A DNA stretch of 26,796 nt from UBA5287 sp041672395. GTDB lineage: Bacteria > Bacteroidota > Bacteroidia > Bacteroidales > Dysgonomonadaceae. Position 1 is the first letter of the stretch. The number at the start of each line of letters is the position of its first letter. The translations under genes and the position numbers were made by a program. Below, one piece after another: positions 16,426 through 24,644 of the stretch. The notes beneath the pieces were generated by a model. It made no database searches, had not been told where the DNA came from, and worked only from the letters and a program-made list of their open reading frames with translations. The stretch is from the NCBI GenBank assembly GCA_041672395.1, contig JBAYZS010000030.1:1-26796 (forward strand), read 5' to 3'.

Positions 16426-17610
16426 ATGCAATTATCTTTCGAGCAGAAACAATTTATTCTTAATCATGAAAACGATAATGTTAGTTTATTAGCATTACAT
16501 TCGTCAACATTTGAAGGAATTGAAAAACAGTTTGTGTTAGCGCAAATTGCAGGAAGACAAATCTCTAAGAATAAGATACCAACCTTTTACAATAATCCTG
16601 AAATTATATATCCAATTCATATTTCTCTTGAACAGGCTTCATCTGAAGAAACTGCTAAATATAAAGCATCTCTTTTCCAAAAAAGAAAAAAATTGTTCAT
16701 AGATTTAACTGGTGGATTGGGTATTGATTTTATGTTTCTTTCTCGATGTTTTTCAGAATCAATTTATGTTGAAAAGAATATTGTACTTTCTGAATTGGCG
16801 ATCCATAATTTTAATCTATTGAATTTGGAAAATTATACGATCATCAATAGTGATGCAGAAATTGTTATCAATGAAATTGAAAAAGCTAATCTTATTTTTC
16901 TTGATCCATCCAGACGTGACAATGATGGGAGGAAAGTTTTCCAAATAGAGGATTGCAGTCCTGATCTAATCGAAATAAAGGATTTACTTTTAGATAAATC
17001 GGATGAAGTACTTATCAAATATTCACCTATGTTAGATATCTCATTGGCACTAAAAACACTTGGCAATGTTAAACAAGTACATGTAGTTTCAATAGAGAAT
17101 GAATGTAAAGAATTATTGTTTTTATTGTCAAAAGAAAAGACTGATTGCGTATATTATACAATAAATTTAAAGAAAAATGGTGAGGTAGAAGAGTTTTCAT
17201 TTTATCCCGAAGAAGAACATAGTTGCATTATTGATAATATAACTTACCCCGAGAATTATCTTTATGAACCAAATGCATCAATTTTAAAAGCAGGTGGATT
17301 CAAGGTGTTAACAAAGTTTTATGATGTTAAAAAACTGCACAATCACAGTCATTTATATACGTCTAAAGAGTTGATTAATGATTTTCCTGGCAGAACTTTC
17401 AAGATCGAAAAGATAACATCTCCAAATAAAAAACATCTTCAATCTCAAATGTCAGGAATAAAAAAAGCGAACATAACTGTTCGCAATTTTCCGATGTCAG
17501 TTGAAAAAATTCGTAAATTAACCAATTTAAAGGATGGTGGAGATATCTATATTTTTGCAACTACTTTAGAAGATAAAAAAAAGGTGTTTATTATTTGCCG
17601 TAAAATATGA
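16426..17610 (+). CDS. class I SAM-dependent methyltransferase, PG_1098/THUMP-like type
   Basis: A 394-residue protein of a Bacteroidota-typical family. The layout is an N-terminal segment, a class I SAM-binding Rossmann core with motif I LFIDLTGGLGIDF (90-102), an acidic residue at the end of strand 2 (YVEKN, 114-118), and DPSRRDNDGR (160-169), probably the catalytic motif. A C-terminal THUMP-like region (about 325-394) ends IYIFATTLEDKKKVFIICRKI. The architecture suggests an RNA, probably tRNA or rRNA, methyltransferase; the exact target is unknown. It follows the rplU-rpmA terminator and converges with hisIE, leaving 8 bases between the stops. Confidence 0.82.
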   Translation: MQLSFEQKQFILNHENDNVSLLALHSSTFEGIEKQFVLAQIAGRQISKNKIPTFYNNPEIIYPIHISLEQASSEETAKYKASLFQKRKKLFIDLTGGLGIDFMFLSRCFSESIYVEKNIVLSELAIHNFNLLNLENYTIINSDAEIVINEIEKANLIFLDPSRRDNDGRKVFQIEDCSPDLIEIKDLLLDKSDEVLIKYSPMLDISLALKTLGNVKQVHVVSIENECKELLFLLSKEKTDCVYYTINLKKNGEVEEFSFYPEEEHSCIIDNITYPENYLYEPNASILKAGGFKVLTKFYDVKKLHNHSHLYTSKELINDFPGRTFKIEKITSPNKKHLQSQMSGIKKANITVRNFPMSVEKIRKLTNLKDGGDIYIFATTLEDKKKVFIICRKI

Positions 17611-17618
17611 ACACAAAA

Positions 17619-18206
17619 TTATTTTGATCTACTAATCAGTATTTCTTCAATATCTGTAAGTTTTACATCTTTTGTTTTAAGCAAAATAAGTAAGTGATAA
17701 AGTAAATCTGCTGCTTCGTTTTTAAAGAGATCAAGATTGTTATCTTTAGCCTCGATTACTAATTCAACAGCTTCTTCTCCTACTTTTTGTGCTACTTTAT
17801 TTATTCCACGTTTAAAAAGTCTGCTAGTATAAGAATTCTCAGGATTATCAACTATTCTTTTTTCAATAACATTTTCAAGTTTATATAAAAACCCTTTGGC
17901 AGATTCATCTTTGAAACAAGATGTTGAACCAGTATGACAAGTAGGTCCCATAGGTGTTACTTTAATAAGTAACGTATCATTATCACAATCTACGAGTATT
18001 TCGTTAACTAACAAGAAATTGCCGGAAGTTTCTCCTTTTGTCCACAATCTGTTTTTACTACGACTAAAAAATGTAACTTTACCTTCTTCTTTTGTTTTTT
18101 CTAATGCCTCTTCATTCATATAACCAAGCATTAATACTTTAGCTGAAAGTACATCTTGAATAATAACAGGAACTAATCCTCCTGATTTTGTAAAATCAAT
18201 GTTCAT
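17619..18206 (-). CDS. hisIE: bifunctional phosphoribosyl-AMP cyclohydrolase / phosphoribosyl-ATP pyrophosphatase
   Basis: Steps 2 and 3 of histidine synthesis. The protein is 195 residues. The HisI domain (1-108) has DCDNDTLL, the acidic metal-binding triplet (74, 76, 78 region), and GPTCHTGSTSCF with two zinc-site cysteines. The HisE domain (about 110-195) has GINKVAQKVGEEAVELVIEAK and NEAADLLYHLLILL, the acidic motif of MazG-like pyrophosphohydrolases. Its ATG overlaps the hisF stop by 4 bases (18203-18206). It is the last gene of the his operon. Confidence 0.97.
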   Translation of the reverse strand: MNIDFTKSGGLVPVIIQDVLSAKVLMLGYMNEEALEKTKEEGKVTFFSRSKNRLWTKGETSGNFLLVNEILVDCDNDTLLIKVTPMGPTCHTGSTSCFKDESAKGFLYKLENVIEKRIVDNPENSYTSRLFKRGINKVAQKVGEEAVELVIEAKDNNLDLFKNEAADLLYHLLILLKTKDVKLTDIEEILISRSK

Positions 18207-18955
18207 CTTATTTGTATGTTTTGTTTTTGTAAATATGTTTTTAATTCTGGAATAGAGATTTCTCCAAAATGAAAGATTCCTGCGGCTAATGCTGCACTTA
18301 CCTTTGTTTTCTGAAATACTTCTGCAAAGTGTTCCATTGTTCCTGCGCCACCTGATGCAATAACAGGAATTGAAACGGATTCGGCAATTTGTTTTGAAAT
18401 GTCAATAGCGAAACCTTGTTTCATACCATCATTGTTCATAGATGTTAGTAGAATTTCTCCAGCTCCAAGTTGTTCACCTTTCTTTGCCCAATCAATAGCA
18501 AGAAGTGGAGTGGGTGTGTTCCCCCCATGGATATAAACTTTCCAACAGTTATCGACAAATTTTGTGTCAATAGCAAGCACAACGCATTGACTACCTAGTT
18601 GATGAGCCAAATCAGTTATCAATTGAGGATTCTTAACTGCTTCAGAATTGATGCTAACTTTATCTGCTCCAGCTTTTATTATTGCTTTTGCATCTTCCAA
18701 TGAACGAATACCTCCACCTACAGTAAAAGGAATGTTTATTTCCTTTGCAACTCTTTCTACCAAATCAATGAGTGTTTTACGTTTTTCTATTGTAGCTGTA
18801 ATGTCAAGAAACACGAGTTCATCTGCACCGTCTTGAACATATTTAGCCGCAAGTTCAACTGCATCACCTGCATCTTGTAAATTAACAAAATTTACTCCTT
18901 TTACAGTACGACCATCTTTTATGTCAAGACAAGGAATTATTCTTTTTTTAAGCAT
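18203..18955 (-). CDS. hisF: imidazole glycerol phosphate synthase cyclase subunit
   Basis: With HisH makes imidazole glycerol phosphate and AICAR from PRFAR. It is a 250-residue (beta/alpha)8 barrel. The catalytic Asp11 lies in IPCLDIKDGRTVKG, and the second Asp lies in VVLAIDTK near residue 130. Phosphate-binding loops are FTVGGGIRS and PVIASGGAG. Its start overlaps the hisA stop by 8 bases. Confidence 0.98.
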   Translation of the reverse strand: MLKKRIIPCLDIKDGRTVKGVNFVNLQDAGDAVELAAKYVQDGADELVFLDITATIEKRKTLIDLVERVAKEINIPFTVGGGIRSLEDAKAIIKAGADKVSINSEAVKNPQLITDLAHQLGSQCVVLAIDTKFVDNCWKVYIHGGNTPTPLLAIDWAKKGEQLGAGEILLTSMNNDGMKQGFAIDISKQIAESVSIPVIASGGAGTMEHFAEVFQKTKVSAALAAGIFHFGEISIPELKTYLQKQNIQIR

Positions 18956-19682
18956 TTCTATTATTATTTAGAATGTAATTTTGTAGATCTTTTAAACTAA
19001 TATAACCTTCATAAATTGCTTTACCGATTATAGCACCTTCACAGCCTATTAACTCTAAAGTTTCAAGGTCATTCAAAGATGAAATTCCTCCACTTGCGAT
19101 AAGATTTATATTGGTTTTTGATAGGATTTCTATGTATAAATCAGTAGATGGACCTTGCAACATACCGTCCATTGAAATATCAGTACAAATAGTATATTTT
19201 AAACCATTTGATTTATAATCAGCAATATATTTCACTACATCTGTTTCAGAATGTTTTTGCCATCCATGTGTTGCAATTTTACGATTTAAACTGTCTGCTC
19301 CCAAGATGATTTTATCTGCTGAGTAAATTGATAACCAGTTTAAGAACATTTTAGAATTTTGAGAAGCAATACTTCCTCCAGTAATTTGTCTTGCACCATT
19401 ATCGAATGCAATTTGAATATCTTCGTCCGATTTGATACCTCCCCCAAAATCTATTTCCAGATTGGTTTTAGTAGCAATTTCATTAAGTATTTTGTAATTG
19501 ACAATGTGCTTAGATTTTGCGCCGTCCAAATCTACTAGATGAAGATATTTAATGCCATTATCCTCAAAGTTTTTTGCAACATTGAGCGGATTATCATCAT
19601 ATGTCTTTTGCGTATTATAATCTCCTTTGGTTAGACGTACGCACTTACCATTGATTATATCTATGGCTGGAATAATTCTCAT
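18948..19682 (-). CDS. hisA: ProFAR isomerase (HisA)
   Basis: Amadori rearrangement of ProFAR to PRFAR. It is a 244-residue (beta/alpha)8 barrel. The catalytic Asp8 is in MRIIPAIDIINGKCVRL and the second Asp is in ICTDISMDGMLQGP. Phosphate loops are DFGGGIKS and LIASGGISS. It starts 8 bases after the hisH stop, so the two are tightly coupled. Confidence 0.98.
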   Translation of the reverse strand: MRIIPAIDIINGKCVRLTKGDYNTQKTYDDNPLNVAKNFEDNGIKYLHLVDLDGAKSKHIVNYKILNEIATKTNLEIDFGGGIKSDEDIQIAFDNGARQITGGSIASQNSKMFLNWLSIYSADKIILGADSLNRKIATHGWQKHSETDVVKYIADYKSNGLKYTICTDISMDGMLQGPSTDLYIEILSKTNINLIASGGISSLNDLETLELIGCEGAIIGKAIYEGYISLKDLQNYILNNNRNA

Positions 19683-19690
19683 AATATATT

Positions 19691-20293
19691 TTATTTTGTT
19701 AAGAAGTCAGGGTTTTCAATTTGTAAGAAATTTTTCAATATCATTTCACCAACACTTGCAGATTTCTCTGGATGAAATTGGGTTGCATAAAAATTATTGT
19801 TCTGAATGGCAGCACTAAAGGGCAAAATATAATTACATTCGGCTATTGTGTTTGCACAAATTTCAGAATAATAACTGTGAACAAAATAAACTGTATCAGT
19901 CACTTCGAAATTAGTAAATAGTTCACCTTTAGTGTTATATAAGTTATTCCATCCCATGTGAGGCACGATACCTTTTGGAGGAAATTTTTTCACAGTTGTG
20001 TCAAAAATGCCAAGACACTGAGTATCTCCTTCATCCGAGTAATTGCACATAAGTTGCAATCCCAAACAGATACCCAAAACAGGCTGAGTTAATGATTTAA
20101 TTAAAGTATCTAAACCCCTATCTTTAAGATAGTTCATCGCTGTACTTGCTTCACCAACACCAGGGAAAATTACTTTTTCAGCAGAAAGAATTTCTGCTGC
20201 ATCATCAGTTATTATGCAAGAGTATCCAAGGCGCAAAAGTGCATTTTCAACCGATTTAATATTACCTGCATTATACTTAATTATTGCAATCAT
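19691..20293 (-). CDS. hisH: imidazole glycerol phosphate synthase glutaminase subunit
   Basis: Supplies ammonia from glutamine to HisF. It is a class I glutamine amidotransferase of 200 residues. The nucleophile Cys76 is in LGICLGLQL, and the catalytic His174 and Glu176 are in TQFHPEKS. The start overlaps the hisB stop by 4 bases (20290-20293). Confidence 0.98.
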   Translation of the reverse strand: MIAIIKYNAGNIKSVENALLRLGYSCIITDDAAEILSAEKVIFPGVGEASTAMNYLKDRGLDTLIKSLTQPVLGICLGLQLMCNYSDEGDTQCLGIFDTTVKKFPPKGIVPHMGWNNLYNTKGELFTNFEVTDTVYFVHSYYSEICANTIAECNYILPFSAAIQNNNFYATQFHPEKSASVGEMILKNFLQIENPDFLTK

Positions 20294-21378
20294 AGTGCTC
20301 CTTTTGTACTTGGTATTCCTGAGTCTTCACCCTTTTTAATAGCCATCTTAATAGCTCTTGCAAATGCTTTAAAAATTGATTCAATTTTGTGGTGTTCGTT
20401 ATCGCCTTGAGCTTTAATATTGAGGTTGCAACGAGCATTATCAGCAAAAGATTTGAAAAAGTGATAAATCATTTCAGTTGGTAAATCACCGATTTTTTCT
20501 CGATGAAACTCAACATCCCAAACCAGCCAAGGGCGACCACCAAAATCAATGGCTACCTGAGCCAAACAGTCGTCCATAGGTAATAGAAATCCGTAACGTT
20601 CAATGCCTTTTTTCTTTCCTAAAGCAAGATAAAAAGCTTCACCTAAAGCTATTGCGGTATCCTCAATAGTGTGATGCTCATCAATGTGTAGATCTCCTTT
20701 CACACCAATTGATAAGTCAATATTTCCATGACGGGAGAGTTGTTCAAGCATATGATCAAAAAAACCAAGACCAGTTGAGATGTCATACTTGCCGGTTCCA
20801 TCAAGGTTTAACTTCACAAAGATATCAGTTTCTGAAGTTTTGCGTTCTACTTTTCCAATACGTGGTTCAGCTTTTAAAAAGCGATATATTTCCCCCCAAT
20901 CTGTTGTATTCAACGTTGCATTAGGATGTGAACTGTTACTTAATAAAATGGATTTACATTTCATGTTTTCAGCTAGTTGAATATCCGTGTTTCTGTCGCC
21001 AATAACAAAAGAGTTTTCTAAATCAAAGTTCCCTTTTGAATAATGCGTCAACATTGCAGTACCCGGTTTTCTGGTAGGTAAATTCTCATTAGGAAACGAA
21101 CGATCAATCAAGATCTCTTTGAAAATAACCCCTTCGTTCTCAAATGCTTTCAATATTTTATTCTGAACAGGCCAAAATGTATCTTCTGGAAACGACGCAG
21201 TTCCAAGTCCATCTTGATTAGTCACCATAACCAAATCATATTCGAGTTCCTTGGCAATACGTGAAAGATATTGAAATACCTGTGGATAGAATTCCAGTTT
21301 ATCAAAACAATCTATTTGTTCATCAGCCGGTTCAATGATTAATGTTCCGTCGCGATCTATAAATAATACTTTCTTCAT
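20290..21378 (-). CDS. hisB: bifunctional histidinol-phosphatase / imidazoleglycerol-phosphate dehydratase
   Basis: The N-terminal HAD phosphatase (about 1-165) carries FIDRDGTL (Asp8, Asp10) and GDRNTDIQLA. The C-terminal dehydratase (about 178-362) carries the metal-binding DEHHTIED and DNEHHKIES motifs and GTGKYDISTGLGFFDHML. The fusion matches the gammaproteobacterial type. The HAD loop, which in E. coli carries zinc-binding cysteines before CRKP, reads DRSFPNENLPTRKP here and has none. I recall the same in Bacteroidota relatives, so it is probably a lineage trait rather than a defect. It overlaps hisC and hisH by 4 bases each. Confidence 0.97.
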   Translation of the reverse strand: MKKVLFIDRDGTLIIEPADEQIDCFDKLEFYPQVFQYLSRIAKELEYDLVMVTNQDGLGTASFPEDTFWPVQNKILKAFENEGVIFKEILIDRSFPNENLPTRKPGTAMLTHYSKGNFDLENSFVIGDRNTDIQLAENMKCKSILLSNSSHPNATLNTTDWGEIYRFLKAEPRIGKVERKTSETDIFVKLNLDGTGKYDISTGLGFFDHMLEQLSRHGNIDLSIGVKGDLHIDEHHTIEDTAIALGEAFYLALGKKKGIERYGFLLPMDDCLAQVAIDFGGRPWLVWDVEFHREKIGDLPTEMIYHFFKSFADNARCNLNIKAQGDNEHHKIESIFKAFARAIKMAIKKGEDSGIPSTKGAL

Positions 21379-22409
21379 AGTTGTATTTTATTAAATGCAT
21401 CAATCAATGCCTGGTTCTCTTCAGGAGTACCTACCGTGATTCTCAAGCAATTCTTAATCTGTGAACTTCGATTCCTTACAATAACTTTAGCAGTAATTAG
21501 TTGATTATATATTAGATCTGCATCTGAAACTTCGACAAGTAAAAAATTGGCATCAGATGGATATATTTTTTTTATGCAAGGAAGATTAATTAAATTTTCA
21601 ATCAACCAAGAACACTGTTTCAGAATTGATATCCTTCGTTTATCAAATTCATCGGATTGAGCTAAAGCATTTATTGCTGCTTCTTGATTTAGCTTACTTA
21701 CATTATACGGAGGTTTGGTTTTATCAAAAAGCGAAATAATATCCTTTTGTGCATAAGCAATTCCCACACGCACACCTGCCAAAGCCCATGCTTTGCTAAA
21801 AGTCTGCATTACAATGAGATTAGGATGATCAAAGATTTTATTCAGATAACTTTTATCGGGGCAAAAATCGATATATGCTTCATCGATAACCACTATTCCA
21901 TTAAAGTTTGCCAACAAAGTATCCAAATCATTCAGTACATTTCCTGTGGGGTTATTTGGCGAGCAAGCAAATATTATTTTAACAGATTCATCATTATCAA
22001 TCCTGCTAAACAATTCATCGATATTAAGTTGAAAATCATTAGTTAGAGGGATTTTGATAGCAGTCACCCCATTGATATTCGCAGACACTTCATACATTCC
22101 GTAAGTCGGTGGACAAATAATCACACTGTCTTTGCCCGGTTCAGCAAAAATGCGATATATCAAGTCAATTACTTCGTCACTCCCGTTACCGATAAAGATA
22201 TTTTGCACAGGAATACCCTTCATTTTTGACAAGTTAGTTTTCAAAACCCTTTGATGTGGGTCCGGGTAACGATTCAGAGATCCATAAGGATTCTCATTGG
22301 CATCTAAGAAAATACCCTCACTTCCCGAAAACTCATCGCGTGCGCTGGAGTAGGGACTCAAAGACCAAATATTTGGTCTGACAAGATTTTTCAGATCAAA
22401 TGATTTCAT
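21375..22409 (-). CDS. hisC: histidinol-phosphate aminotransferase
   Basis: A PLP-dependent fold type I aminotransferase of 344 residues. The PLP lysine is Lys206 in TFSKAWALAGVRVG. SPNNPTG (150-156) and VIDEAYIDF (174-182) form the cofactor site, and the terminal LRITVGTPEENQALI is the substrate-phosphate Arg region. Its start lies inside the end of hisD, a 14-base overlap in another frame. It uses glutamate to aminate imidazole acetol phosphate. Confidence 0.97.
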   Translation of the reverse strand: MKSFDLKNLVRPNIWSLSPYSSARDEFSGSEGIFLDANENPYGSLNRYPDPHQRVLKTNLSKMKGIPVQNIFIGNGSDEVIDLIYRIFAEPGKDSVIICPPTYGMYEVSANINGVTAIKIPLTNDFQLNIDELFSRIDNDESVKIIFACSPNNPTGNVLNDLDTLLANFNGIVVIDEAYIDFCPDKSYLNKIFDHPNLIVMQTFSKAWALAGVRVGIAYAQKDIISLFDKTKPPYNVSKLNQEAAINALAQSDEFDKRRISILKQCSWLIENLINLPCIKKIYPSDANFLLVEVSDADLIYNQLITAKVIVRNRSSQIKNCLRITVGTPEENQALIDAFNKIQL

Positions 22410-23727
22410 CAGTATTATCGGTGTTATTGATTTGTAATCTTTTAGATGATATCTCGCCCAAGCGCAGCGTTACAGCATTTTTATGAGCATAAAGTCCCTC
22501 TGTTTCAGCCATTATTTCCACAGCAGCACCAATTGATGCCAAGCCATCTTCATCTACCTGTTGAAATGTAATCTTTTTCACAAAACTATCCAATGATACT
22601 CCACTATAAGATTTAGCATAACCGCTTGTGGGTAAAGTATGATTAGGCCCAGTTGCATAATCACCCGAGCTTTCAGAGCTGTAGTTCCCCAAAAAAATTG
22701 AGCCAGCATTTACAACCTTACGGCTATGTAAAACAGGATTCTCGACTGCCAATATGAGATGTTCCGGTGCATAAACATTACTAAAAGCAATGCATTCATC
22801 AATATCTTTCAGATAGATAGCTTTGCTGTTTTTCAATGCTTGAGTAGCAATTTCTTTTCGTGGAAGCATGAGTAGCTGAGCATCAATTTCTTTGTTCACC
22901 TCCTTGATAACCTTTTTACTATCAGATACTAAGAAGACTTGACTATCGGGTCCGTGTTCTGCTTGGGAAAGTAAATCAGCAGCTACAAATTTTGGAATAC
23001 AAGTTTCATCAGCAATTACGAGTTGTTCACTGGGACCAGCCGGCATATCAATTGCAGTACCATAATATTCTGCCATACGTTTTGCTGCCATAACATACTG
23101 ATTACCAGGACCGAATATCTTATCAACTTTAGGAATACTGGCAGTGCCAAAAGTCATTGCACCAATTGCTTGAATACCACCGACAGCAATAATTTTTGTA
23201 ACTCCAACAAGATTTGCCGTGTACAAAATGGCAGGATGAATAACTCCCTGATCATTTGGCGGTGTGCAAATTATAATCTCCTTACAACCAGCCACTTTGG
23301 CAGGGATAGCCAACATCAGAACCGTTGAAAACAGAGGAGCAGAACCTCCGGGGACATAAATGCCTATCTTTTCTATTGGTCGATCTTCTCGCCAGCAAGT
23401 AATTCCATCTGAAATCTTTATTTTTTCGCCAGTTTCTTTCTGTGACAAATGAAAAGTTTCAATATTATTTAGAGCTAAATCAATAGCCTGTTTTAACCTC
23501 TCTGATACATCTCCCTCCGCTTTTTCAATGTCTTCGTTACTGACTATCAAGCTGTTTTGCTCAGTGAAATCATATTTCCTACTATATTTCAGAACAGCAC
23601 TATCACCTTTGCGGTTTATGTCGTAAAAGATTTTTTCGACAATGTCCATCAGTTTGGCCTGTTTTATCATAGGACGTTGCGCTATGACAGCCCATTTAGA
23701 TTGCGAAGGACTATTTATTGTTTTCAT
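22396..23727 (-). CDS. hisD: histidinol dehydrogenase
   Basis: A zinc enzyme that oxidises histidinol to histidine in the last two steps. It has 443 residues. Conserved blocks are GPGNQYV (NAD), MPAGPSEQLVIADE, SQAEHGPDSQ with zinc-site Gln and His, YAPEHLIL with the catalytic Glu-His pair, and GDYATGPNHTLPTSGYAKSYSGVSLDSF near the end. A short Asn/Thr/Asp-rich extension (NNTDNTDEII) runs past the family core and contains the overlap with hisC. It starts 34 bases after hisG ends. Confidence 0.98.
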   Translation of the reverse strand: MKTINSPSQSKWAVIAQRPMIKQAKLMDIVEKIFYDINRKGDSAVLKYSRKYDFTEQNSLIVSNEDIEKAEGDVSERLKQAIDLALNNIETFHLSQKETGEKIKISDGITCWREDRPIEKIGIYVPGGSAPLFSTVLMLAIPAKVAGCKEIIICTPPNDQGVIHPAILYTANLVGVTKIIAVGGIQAIGAMTFGTASIPKVDKIFGPGNQYVMAAKRMAEYYGTAIDMPAGPSEQLVIADETCIPKFVAADLLSQAEHGPDSQVFLVSDSKKVIKEVNKEIDAQLLMLPRKEIATQALKNSKAIYLKDIDECIAFSNVYAPEHLILAVENPVLHSRKVVNAGSIFLGNYSSESSGDYATGPNHTLPTSGYAKSYSGVSLDSFVKKITFQQVDEDGLASIGAAVEIMAETEGLYAHKNAVTLRLGEISSKRLQINNTDNTDEII

Positions 23728-23761
23728 TATGATATATCTTTTTTTTTATAAAAAAATGCGA

Positions 23762-24619
23762 TTAAAGAATCATTTTCTCGATAGGAATTACCAGGATTCC
23801 TTCTGCCCCTGCAAGCTTTAACGCATCTATCACTTCCCAAAACACGTCTTCAGCAACTACAGAGTGAACACTACTCCAGCCTTCATCTGCCAATGGAATT
23901 ATGCTTGGAGAACGCATTCCCGGAAGGAGTTTGAAAATTTCGGGCAATGCTTCATTAGGAGCGTTCAATAATATATATTTCTTTCCCTGCCCATTTTTAT
24001 ATGCTTTGATGCGAAACATTAGCATGTCTAACAATCGCTTTTTACCCGGAGTTAGGTTTTTGTTTCCAATAAGGACGGCTTCGCTTTTTAAGATTGGTTC
24101 CACTTCCTTTAATCCATTCATAATCAGAGTACTGCCCGTGCTGACAATATCAAAGATCCCATCGGCAAGACCAATGCCAGTAGCAATTTCTACACTTCCG
24201 CTTAGCTCCTCAACTTGCACTTGCATCCCTTTCTTCGAAAAGAATTTGTTAAGAATTTTAGGATAACTCGTCGCAATGCGTTTTCCATTAAAATAATCAA
24301 GTCCCGTATAAACTTCTTCCTTAGGAATTGCAAGTGAAAGACGACAAGAACCAAATCCAAGTTTTTCAATCACATTCACATCCTTGTCCTTTTCCATAAC
24401 TTCATTCTCACCAAGGATTCCGATATCAGCAACACCCTGTTCAACATATTGAGGGATATCATCATCTCTCAAGAATAGAATCTCCATTGGAAAATTGCTA
24501 GAATCGGTTTTAAGTTTACGGTCACCATTTGAAATCTTAATACTGCATTCACTCAACATCTGAATCGATTTCTCACTCAGTCTGCCGCTTTTTTGAATGG
24601 CTATTTTAATTTTTTCCAC
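23762..24619 (-). CDS. hisG: ATP phosphoribosyltransferase, long form, GTG start
   Basis: The first committed step, joining ATP and PRPP; feedback-inhibited by histidine in relatives. It is 285 residues, the long form with its own C-terminal regulatory ACT-like domain (about 215-285), so no HisZ partner is needed. It carries GRLSEKS, GVADIGILGENEV and the PRPP-binding DIVSTGSTLIMNGL. The start codon is GTG (minus strand, 24619-24617). In frame upstream there is only a stop at 24646-24644 and no ATG, so GTG is the only sensible start. The target duplication of an IS lies 17 bases upstream, which cuts the gene off from its leader. Confidence 0.96.
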   Translation of the reverse strand: MEKIKIAIQKSGRLSEKSIQMLSECSIKISNGDRKLKTDSSNFPMEILFLRDDDIPQYVEQGVADIGILGENEVMEKDKDVNVIEKLGFGSCRLSLAIPKEEVYTGLDYFNGKRIATSYPKILNKFFSKKGMQVQVEELSGSVEIATGIGLADGIFDIVSTGSTLIMNGLKEVEPILKSEAVLIGNKNLTPGKKRLLDMLMFRIKAYKNGQGKKYILLNAPNEALPEIFKLLPGMRSPSIIPLADEGWSSVHSVVAEDVFWEVIDALKLAGAEGILVIPIEKMIL

Positions 24620-24635
24620 GTTATATTGCTTTATT

Positions 24636-24644
24636 GTTTTAGTT
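24636..24644. repeat. target site duplication, hisG side
   Basis: GTTTTAGTT, repeated exactly at 25961-25969. The two copies flank the IS, as a 9-bp duplication made on insertion. Confidence 0.88.
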
